Assembly: GCA_031279745.1 (NCBI GenBank) | Contig: JAITHN010000112.1 | Location: 1 to 5,659, forward strand | Direction: 5' to 3' | Length of the DNA stretch: 5,659 nucleotides | Origin: Streptococcaceae bacterium | GTDB lineage: Bacteria > Bacillota > Bacilli > Lactobacillales > Streptococcaceae | Program-made: the position numbers and the translations under genes | The notes under the pieces: generated by a model | The model's database searches: none | Seen by the model: only the letters and a program-made list of their open reading frames with translations | Told to the model about the DNA's origin: nothing | Shown: in pieces, positions 1 through 4,333 of the stretch | How the letters are laid out: each line of letters starts with the position of its first letter | Numbering within the stretch: the stretch's first letter is position 1

Positions 1-24
1 CGTGCAAATTGATACACTGTAAAT

Positions 25-63
25 AACGAATGCGGGAGGCTTACTCCCCTGCATTCGTTTTTT
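25..63 (+). terminator. Rho-independent terminator of the upstream gene
   Basis: AACGAATGC (25-33) pairs with GCATTCGTT (51-59), and GGGAG (34-38) pairs with CTCCC (44-48). The loop is GCTTA, with a two-base bulge (CT, 49-50) on the 3' side, and a T run follows to 63. No T run follows the hairpin on the other strand, so it ends transcription coming from the left. The gene it serves is almost wholly outside the window. Stop codons occur in all three + frames within bases 10-26, the nearest before the hairpin being TAA at 20-22 and TAA at 24-26. I cannot tell which frame is the real C-terminus. Confidence 0.85.
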
Positions 64-234
64 GTTTTGACAGCGGCGCAGGGACTAAGCGTTCTGGTCT
101 GGCGTACCCACATGAAAGAGTCAAGCGTGCAATCTTCAAACTTTTTTGAGAAAATGGGAGTAGAGGTCTGCTTACCTTCTGGAAGTCACATTCGTCTAAG
201 AAGCAAAGTTGCAACAAACACAAGAGGGCAAGAA
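64..234 (+). other. Non-coding leader upstream of the YunD-family gene
   Basis: This stretch of about 170 bases separates the upstream terminator from the chosen start of the phosphatase. It happens to be open in the phosphatase frame from a TTG at 67, but the translation resembles nothing in the family and no ribosome binding site precedes that TTG. A perfect -35-like TTGACA sits at 67-72, yet no acceptable -10 follows at 15-19 bases, so I do not call a promoter. The first 50 bases are richer in GC than the flanks. No convincing tRNA, riboswitch or strong hairpin is visible. The phosphatase promoter should lie here but I could not place it. Confidence 0.5.
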
Positions 235-1617
235 ATGGAAAAACTTTTAATTCAACACACCAATGACATTCATTCACATCTGGAAAATTGGCCGAAGATT
301 CGAAGAAAATTAAGTCATACGAAAAACAGGACGGATTGCGAAGTTTTTACCGTTGATTTAGGTGATTTTTGTGACCGGATTCACCCATGGACGGAAGTCA
401 CAGAGGGGAAAAACGGCATAGAGTTAATGAATGAAGTGGGATTCGATGTTGTCACGATTGGGAATAACGAAGGAATCGGAAATTCAAAGGTTGCACTCGA
501 TTCGCTCTATGAGACGGCGGATTTTGAGGTAGTTTTAGGGAACCTCATAGATCCAGCAACCGAGGAAATTCCAACCTGGGCAAAAAAAGAGGTCATCCTA
601 ACGACTAAAGAAGGCACTAGAGTTGGATTTTTAGGTTATACTGCGCCCTACCCACTCACCTATGAACCGACTGGATGGGAAATATTATATCCGAAGGCAA
701 TCATGGGTCCTGCCATCGCCTCTCTTAGAAAAAGAGTTGATGTTTTGGTTTTACTTAGTCATCTAGGGATTCTTAGTGATCGTTCTATGGCAAATCACTA
801 TCCAGAATTGGATGTCATCATAGGCTCGCACACGCATCATCTACTCCGAGATGGAGAAGTGGTAAATGGCGTGCTTATCGCTGCGGCTGGGAAGTACGGC
901 GAATATACGGGCGAGATAGAAGTCCTCCTTGAAAAAGGAAGTATCCTATCAAAAGACGCCAAAACGATTAAAACTGAAAATTTACCTCAATTGCCGGATG
1001 ATCAGTTCGAAATTCAGCATTACTTTGATTTAGGAGAACGGCTACTAGAGCAAATAAAAGTCGCCCAACTCCCTCACGAGATGAATAGAAACAGTAGTGG
1101 AGAGACGTGCATTACGACCAATTGCTTACGCGCCATGTGCCAAAAAGCAAATGTACAAGCTGGCATGCTGAATATGGGGCTGTTTTTAAAAGATTTGGAG
1201 TCTCCGATTGTCACGGCACTAGACTTGCACCAATTATTACCCCATCCCATGCATTTGATAAAAGTTGAATTGAAGGGAAATGATCTCTTGCGTCTGGTCT
1301 TAGAGATGGAAAAAAACCGTCAATTTTTAAGAGCGTTTCCGATAAAAGGGATGGGATTCCGTGGGAAAATCTTTGGAGAAATCATCTATGCAGGGATTCA
1401 TTTTAACAAGTTGACGAGAGAAGTTTACTTTAACGGCAAATTGGTTGATGAAGGAGAAACATACAAGATTGTAACATTGGATCATTATTTCTTTATTCCT
1501 TTTTTTCCAACGATAGAATTAGCTGGAAAAACGGAGTTTCTTTTCCCGGATTTTCTTCGAACCGTCTTTCAAGAGTATTTAACCGCTACTTTTCCAATTC
1601 AAGAACTTGAGGTATAA
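235..1617 (+). CDS. YunD-family metallophosphatase / 5'-nucleotidase
   Basis: The product is 460 residues, close to the roughly 460 of Bacillus YunD. It has an N-terminal calcineurin-like phosphoesterase domain (about 1-240) and a C-terminal 5'-nucleotidase domain (about 280-450). Metal-site motifs are visible in order: HTNDIHSH (8-15), DLGD (41-44), GNNEG (76-80), LLSHLG (173-178) and GSHTHH (197-202). The C-domain shows NMG (313-315) and the MGFRGKIFG block (373-381) that I recall from YunD-type proteins. Family knowledge predicts a two-metal enzyme removing phosphate from nucleotides or related phosphoesters; the substrate of this branch is not something I can assign. There is no signal peptide or wall anchor, so it is probably cytoplasmic, unlike secreted 5'-nucleotidases. 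The start at 235 is chosen because the family's conserved N-terminus begins there and AAGAGGG (222-228) lies six bases upstream. Starting at the in-frame TTG at 67 would add 56 unrelated residues. The next gene begins 22 bases downstream. Confidence 0.9.
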   Translation: MEKLLIQHTNDIHSHLENWPKIRRKLSHTKNRTDCEVFTVDLGDFCDRIHPWTEVTEGKNGIELMNEVGFDVVTIGNNEGIGNSKVALDSLYETADFEVVLGNLIDPATEEIPTWAKKEVILTTKEGTRVGFLGYTAPYPLTYEPTGWEILYPKAIMGPAIASLRKRVDVLVLLSHLGILSDRSMANHYPELDVIIGSHTHHLLRDGEVVNGVLIAAAGKYGEYTGEIEVLLEKGSILSKDAKTIKTENLPQLPDDQFEIQHYFDLGERLLEQIKVAQLPHEMNRNSSGETCITTNCLRAMCQKANVQAGMLNMGLFLKDLESPIVTALDLHQLLPHPMHLIKVELKGNDLLRLVLEMEKNRQFLRAFPIKGMGFRGKIFGEIIYAGIHFNKLTREVYFNGKLVDEGETYKIVTLDHYFFIPFFPTIELAGKTEFLFPDFLRTVFQEYLTATFPIQELEV

Positions 1618-1618
1618 T
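1591..1618 (+). promoter_or_regulatory. Candidate promoter for yutD-trmB, overlapping the yunD stop codon
   Basis: TTTCCA (1591-1596) and a perfect TATAAT (1613-1618) are spaced by 16 bases. The -10 overlaps the phosphatase stop codon (TAA 1615-1617). The expected start, near 1625, would leave a leader of about 15 bases that just contains the AAAGGAGAG ribosome binding site (1629-1637). There is no TGn extension and the -35 matches only 4 of 6. Read-through from the phosphatase gene is an equally simple way to transcribe yutD, since no terminator lies between the two genes. Confidence 0.45.
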
Positions 1619-1639
1619 GTCAAAGCATAAAGGAGAGTT

Positions 1640-2278
1640 ATGAAACAGAACGATAGAAAAAAGAATCGACAAAGAGATGATGAAGAGCCAAGGAAAAAGC
1701 TCTGGGAGAACGCAGTTGTCAGCGTGGAAGGGGACATCGTAAAGATCGGAGAGCGTGATTTTCGCTTAGTGACCAATCATCGAGAGGGCTTTGATGCCGA
1801 AAAGATTGCGGAGAGATATTCGGACATCTTACAACGTTATGATTATATTGTTGGTGACTGGGGATTCGAACAGCTTCGTTTGAAGGGATTCTTTGACACA
1901 GAAACCAAAAAAGGAGAGCGACATCAAAAAATCGATACGCTTCAAGACTATTTGAATGAGTATTGTAATTTCGGATGTGCGTACTTTGTTTTGGAACAAG
2001 TGGGTGGTGTGAGAGAACTGCCAAAAGAGTGGGCAGAAGAAAATAAACCGAAACAGAAGGCGAAACCACGAAAGAAATGGCAGAACAATCATCGCAACAA
2101 GAAGCAGCAAGCATTTGTGGATGAAAAAGTTTATGAAGTGAAAAAGAAGAAATCTTCACACAACTCTGCAAGCAGTCCTGTAAAAGGCAATAAGAACAAA
2201 TCAAACCAAACAAAAGTTGTGGGAAAGAAACCACAACACGCTTTTGTTATTAGACAGAAAGAGGGCGTTAAGAAGTAA
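1640..2278 (+). CDS. YutD family protein (DUF1027) with long basic C-terminal tail
   Basis: The protein is 212 residues. Residues about 22-125 match the YutD/DUF1027 family, with the diagnostic block YDYIVGDWGFEQLRLKGF at 67-84 and the Y.CNFGC.YFVLE segment at 108-119. The biochemical role of YutD is not established, so I assign none. Bacillus YutD is only about 100 residues. Here an extra region (about 130-212) is rich in Lys, Asn, Gln and Ser, lacks hydrophobic stretches and is probably disordered; it ends in HAFVIRQKEGVKK. The N-terminal 20 residues are also highly charged. Such basic flanks could bind RNA, but that is inference. The ATG at 1640 is supported by AAAGGAGAG at 1629-1637. The gene follows the phosphatase by 22 bases and its stop is one base before the trmB start, so expression is probably linked to tRNA modification. 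No membrane segment is seen. Confidence 0.88.
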   Translation: MKQNDRKKNRQRDDEEPRKKLWENAVVSVEGDIVKIGERDFRLVTNHREGFDAEKIAERYSDILQRYDYIVGDWGFEQLRLKGFFDTETKKGERHQKIDTLQDYLNEYCNFGCAYFVLEQVGGVRELPKEWAEENKPKQKAKPRKKWQNNHRNKKQQAFVDEKVYEVKKKKSSHNSASSPVKGNKNKSNQTKVVGKKPQHAFVIRQKEGVKK

Positions 2279-2279
2279 A

Positions 2280-2942
2280 ATGCGAGTCCGTAAACGAAAA
2301 GGCGCAGAAGAATATATAGAGTCAAATCCTGAATGGGTAGTGTTAGAGCCAGATGCTTGGCGCGGGAAATGGCATGAACGCTTTAAAAATAACCACCCCA
2401 TTCATATAGAAGTAGGAAGTGGTAAAGGTCGTTTTATCACGGAAATGGCGAAAGCACATCCAGAAATTAATTACATTGGAATCGATATTCAACTCTCCGT
2501 CATCAGCTATGCATTAGATAGAGTGGTGGATACAAATATAGAAAATGTCCAATTGTTGAGAGTGGATGGCAGTGATCTAACGAATTATTTTGAAGACGGT
2601 GAAGTGGATTTAATCTATCTCAACTTCTCTGATCCATGGCCGAAGTCAAAACACGAGAAGCGACGACTCACTTATGAGAGTTTCCTCAAAACGTTTGAGA
2701 AAATTTTACGTCCTACTGGGGAACTTCACTTTAAGACGGACAATCAAGGGTTGTTTGAATACTCTCTCGCGAGCTTTTCTAAATACGGAATGCAAATCAA
2801 TCAAGTGTGGCTTGATTTGCACACTTCAAACTATGAAGGAAATGTCATGACGGAATACGAGGAAAAGTTTTCAAATAAAGGACAGCGAATTTACCGTGTA
2901 GAAGCAAAGTTCACCCATCGCAACCAGATGAGAGTTAAATAA
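2280..2942 (+). CDS. trmB: tRNA (guanine-N7-)-methyltransferase TrmB
   Basis: This enzyme (EC 2.1.1.33) transfers a methyl group from S-adenosylmethionine to N7 of guanosine 46 in the tRNA variable loop; bacterial TrmB acts without a partner subunit. The 220-residue length is normal. The Rossmann-fold SAM motif IEVGSGKGRF is at 43-52, the acidic ribose-binding end GIDI at 67-70, VDGSDL at 95-100, the family signature SDPWPKSKHEKRRL at 117-130, FKTDN at 151-155, and the C-terminal TEYEEKF...G..IYRVEAKF block at 191-211. All key residues are present. The start at 2280 is chosen because MRVRKRKGAEEY matches the usual TrmB N-terminus; the alternative upstream ATG at 2217 lies inside yutD and adds 21 unrelated residues. 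The start is one base after the yutD stop. The nearest Shine-Dalgarno-like GAGGG (2261-2265) is 14 bases away, which is long, so translational coupling to yutD is likely. No terminator follows before the next promoter. Confidence 0.97.
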   Translation: MRVRKRKGAEEYIESNPEWVVLEPDAWRGKWHERFKNNHPIHIEVGSGKGRFITEMAKAHPEINYIGIDIQLSVISYALDRVVDTNIENVQLLRVDGSDLTNYFEDGEVDLIYLNFSDPWPKSKHEKRRLTYESFLKTFEKILRPTGELHFKTDNQGLFEYSLASFSKYGMQINQVWLDLHTSNYEGNVMTEYEEKFSNKGQRIYRVEAKFTHRNQMRVK

Positions 2943-2960
2943 GCGAACAAAAAATAACGG

Positions 2961-2988
2961 TTTACTTTTAGAAAGAGTTTGATATAAT
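2961..2988 (+). promoter_or_regulatory. Extended -10 promoter of the PTS EIIB gene
   Basis: TTTACT (2961-2966, 4 of 6 to the consensus) is followed after 16 bases by a perfect TATAAT (2983-2988). The -10 is preceded by TGA at 2980-2982, giving the extended TGnTATAAT form. Expected transcription start is near 2995, leaving a leader of about 57 bases before the ATG at 3052. The heptamer GGTTTAC overlaps the -35 (2959-2965) and recurs just after the probable start (3000-3006). The promoter begins 18 bases after the trmB stop. Confidence 0.75.
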
Positions 2989-3051
2989 CAAAAAGAAAAG
3001 GTTTACAATTTCATTTGTGGACTAAAAAAATACTCGAAAGGAATCAAACAA

Positions 3052-3474
3052 ATGGGATTATTTGGTTTTGGAAAGAAAAAAGTTAAAGAAGAAGTAAAAG
3101 TTGAAGAAGTTAAAGCTGTTGTTGAAACACCAGCTGAAACTGCAACGGAAACAGCGGCAGCAAGTACAGAAGGCCATTTAGATGTTCGTATTTTCTGTTC
3201 AGCTGGAGCTTCAACATCCTTATGGGCGCAAAACGTACAAAAAGCGGTAGATGCAAAAGGACGCGATCTTGATGTCAAAGCGTTTTCAATCTCAGTACTA
3301 GCTGATGAAGCTGAAAAAGCGGATGTTATCTTGATTGGCCCTCAAACTCGTTATGTTGAGAACGAAGTAAAAGAAAAATATCCAAATAAAACTGTGGCAG
3401 TTGTTCCGATGCAAACTTTCGGACTGATGAACGGTGAAAAAGGATTAGAATTTATCGATTCATTGAGTAAATAA
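3052..3474 (+). CDS. PTS lactose/cellobiose-type EIIB protein with N-terminal extension
   Basis: EIIB proteins carry phosphate on a cysteine from EIIA to the sugar bound by EIIC. Residues about 43-140 form a complete domain of the lactose/cellobiose family. The phosphorylated cysteine is C49 in the loop FCSAGASTS (48-56), and VILIGPQTRYVENEVKEKY (92-110) and the FGLMNGEKGLEFI end (123-135) follow the family pattern. Usual members are about 100 residues. The 140 here come from an extra N-terminal segment: MGLFGFGKKK, then a Lys/Glu/Val-rich charged stretch (11-24), then an Ala/Thr/Glu linker (25-40). The short hydrophobic start followed by lysines could sit on the membrane surface, but this is inference. 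The start is supported by GAAAGGA (3036-3042) nine bases upstream. The gene has its own promoter and terminator and no EIIA or EIIC beside it, so its partners must be encoded elsewhere or its role is regulatory. Sugar specificity cannot be read from the sequence. Confidence 0.9.
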   Translation: MGLFGFGKKKVKEEVKVEEVKAVVETPAETATETAAASTEGHLDVRIFCSAGASTSLWAQNVQKAVDAKGRDLDVKAFSISVLADEAEKADVILIGPQTRYVENEVKEKYPNKTVAVVPMQTFGLMNGEKGLEFIDSLSK

Positions 3475-3480
3475 TGACTT

Positions 3481-3514
3481 GTCCTGTAAACAATTCGTTT
3501 ACAGGACTTTTTTT
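3481..3514 (+). terminator. Strong Rho-independent terminator after the EIIB gene
   Basis: GTCCTGTAAAC (3481-3491) pairs perfectly over 11 bp with GTTTACAGGAC (3497-3507) around the five-base loop AATTC, followed by seven T (3508-3514). It begins seven bases after the EIIB stop codon. On the opposite strand no T run follows, so it is one-directional. It closes the EIIB transcript and isolates it from the polysaccharide-type genes to the right. Confidence 0.95.
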
Positions 3515-3619
3515 GTGCCTTCTATACGAGGTGGGCTTGGTGGATTGCGTTTGGGGAGTGTGGACGCCGTTTCTTGTGATTCGCATTTGTTGGCAAATAA
3601 ATGTAAAAAATGGCATAAG

Positions 3620-3637
3620 TTTTCATTGAATTTTCAT
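3620..3637 (+). repeat. Short direct repeat TTTTCAT, 11-base period
   Basis: TTTTCAT occurs at 3620-3626 and again at 3631-3637, one helical turn apart, just upstream of the -35 position of the distal promoter. Paired sites with this period are typical of response-regulator binding, but AT-rich DNA gives such matches by chance, so the role is uncertain. Confidence 0.3.
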
Positions 3638-3644
3638 CATAATG

Positions 3645-3673
3645 TTTTTTGTTTTTCCAATTCGTGTTATAAT
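3645..3673 (+). promoter_or_regulatory. Candidate distal promoter (extended -10)
   Basis: TATAAT (3668-3673) is preceded by TGT at 3665-3667, giving a perfect extended -10. The -35 position at a 17-base spacing (3645-3650) is TTTTTT, a poor match that an extended -10 can tolerate. Expected start is near 3680, giving a leader of about 87 bases to the ATG at 3767. The TTTTCAT direct repeat lies directly upstream, where an activator could bind. Confidence 0.5.
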
Positions 3674-3694
3674 TTTCGCTAATATGCCAACTAT

Positions 3695-3723
3695 TTTAAA
3701 AAAAAAGAAACATACATTATAAT
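3695..3723 (+). promoter_or_regulatory. Candidate proximal promoter with A9 run reaching into its spacer
   Basis: TTTAAA (3695-3700, 4 of 6 to TTGACA) and a perfect TATAAT (3718-3723) are separated by 17 bases. Nine consecutive A (3698-3706) overlap the end of the -35 and the start of the spacer. Expected start is near 3730, giving a leader of about 37 bases. The palindrome TACATGTA (3734-3741) would lie just after the start. Whether this or the distal promoter is used cannot be decided by eye. Confidence 0.45.
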
Positions 3724-3755
3724 GAAATGAATATACATGTACAGATGGAAGTTGC

Positions 3756-3762
3756 AAGGAGG
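3756..3762 (+). promoter_or_regulatory. Ribosome binding site that sets the start of the unknown gene
   Basis: A full AAGGAGG precedes the ATG at 3767 by four bases. The alternative in-frame ATG at 3737 has no ribosome binding site and would place this AAGGAGG inside the coding region, so 3767 is preferred. Confidence 0.8.
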
Positions 3763-3766
3763 AAAA

Positions 3767-4333
3767 ATGCGGAAAAAGAAAAGGGATGAACGCATTGTTT
3801 TGATCACGAATCATTCAATTTCAGATGGGGTTCAAGAAAAGCTTGACTATACACTCAGTATTGAACAGTTACAACAACTCTCCTATATGCCCGGTGAACT
3901 GCTAAGGGAAGAGCTTGTTTTTAAAAACAGCATTGAAAATGAAGGATACCCTGCTGCAGAGTTAAACAAGTTGCAACTCTGTTTCAAAAACGATTCTTCC
4001 GCTTATTCGGTAAACCGAAAGTGGAATTCATTGATGGGTGATGGGAAAAAACGCTATATCTTTATCGAAGGGGAAACTCTATTAACAGAAGATGAAATAA
4101 AAAACTTTTTGTTCCTTTCAAAAGGAAGAATGGTCGTTCTAAGAAAGAGAAGGGCCAGACTAACTGCAATTGAGGGTGTGGTGTACATTCCGAATAAAAG
4201 CGGAGAAGTGCTTTCATTTGAACAGCTTGAGGAGAAGATTGAAATGAAGGTGTTTCTTTCAGAGGGGATTGTGAAAAAGACGGACTTCTGGTCGAAACTT
4301 TTCCTATCGAATACAGGAGGACTTACAGAATGA
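3767..4333 (+). CDS. Unknown protein coupled to a glycosyltransferase
   Basis: I do not recognise this 188-residue protein. It has a basic N-terminus (MRKKKRDER), no signal peptide and no membrane-length hydrophobic segment, so it is probably cytoplasmic or peripheral. Visible pieces are a likely beta-strand IVLITN (10-15), a Leu/Gln-rich likely helix (30-50), a strand-like RYIFIEGETLL (96-106), a helix EDEIKNFLFLSKG (108-120), then a strongly basic RMVVLRKRRAR (121-131) followed by EGVVYI (136-141). It has one cysteine (C72) and no metal or nucleotide-binding motif I can name. It is translated from a strong ribosome binding site. Its stop overlaps the glycosyltransferase start as ATGA (4330-4333), so the two products are probably made together, and a role as a partner or regulator in glycan synthesis is a reasonable guess from context alone. 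The ORF is intact and its good start signal supports a real gene. Confidence 0.75.
   Translation: MRKKKRDERIVLITNHSISDGVQEKLDYTLSIEQLQQLSYMPGELLREELVFKNSIENEGYPAAELNKLQLCFKNDSSAYSVNRKWNSLMGDGKKRYIFIEGETLLTEDEIKNFLFLSKGRMVVLRKRRARLTAIEGVVYIPNKSGEVLSFEQLEEKIEMKVFLSEGIVKKTDFWSKLFLSNTGGLTE
4315..4320 (+). promoter_or_regulatory. Ribosome binding site of the tandem glycosyltransferase
   Basis: AGGAGG lies nine bases before the ATG at 4330, inside the 3' end of the preceding gene. It fixes the start of the glycosyltransferase despite the four-base overlap and suggests it can start translation independently as well as by coupling. Confidence 0.8.

Larger units (their letters stand above)
3515..3766 (+). 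other. Intergenic regulatory region before the glycosyltransferase unit
   Basis: About 250 bases without a supported gene. The left part (3528-3563) is G-rich on this strand and unlike its AT-rich surroundings. The right part, from about 3590, is strongly AT-rich. It holds a direct repeat of TTTTCAT (3620-3626 and 3631-3637), two TATAAT boxes (3668-3673, 3718-3723), a run of nine A (3698-3706) and an 8-bp palindrome TACATGTA (3734-3741). A small reading frame starting at a TTG at 3479 crosses the terminator and is not credible. I see no RNA gene here. Confidence 0.6.

Noticed and set aside
67..72. Perfect TTGACA as the -35 of a phosphatase promoter
   Set aside because: At spacings of 15-19 bases the downstream sequence gives nothing like TATAAT, and it lies just after the terminator T run.
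41..277. Minus-strand reading frame of 78 codons
   Set aside because: It crosses the terminator hairpin and the start of the phosphatase gene, has no credible start signal, and its cysteine/leucine-rich translation looks like antisense of ordinary coding DNA.
1719..2401. Several minus-strand reading frames opposite yutD and the start of trmB
   Set aside because: They are shadows of the AAA/GAA-rich coding strand, which reads as Phe/Leu/Ser-rich hydrophobic protein on the other strand, and none has a start signal.
2952..2966. Catabolite-control (cre) site over the EIIB -35, centred on AACGGTTTAC
   Set aside because: Only the core and part of one half match the cre consensus; several fixed positions in the left half are wrong and the right half is shifted by one base.
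3528..3563. G-rich patch that might form a G-quadruplex
   Set aside because: Most G runs are only two long and irregularly spaced, so a stable four-stranded structure is unlikely; it is noted only as a change in base composition.
3479..3682. Plus-strand reading frame of 67 codons starting at a TTG
   Set aside because: It begins at the terminator stem, reads through the T run and into the promoter region, and has no ribosome binding site of its own.
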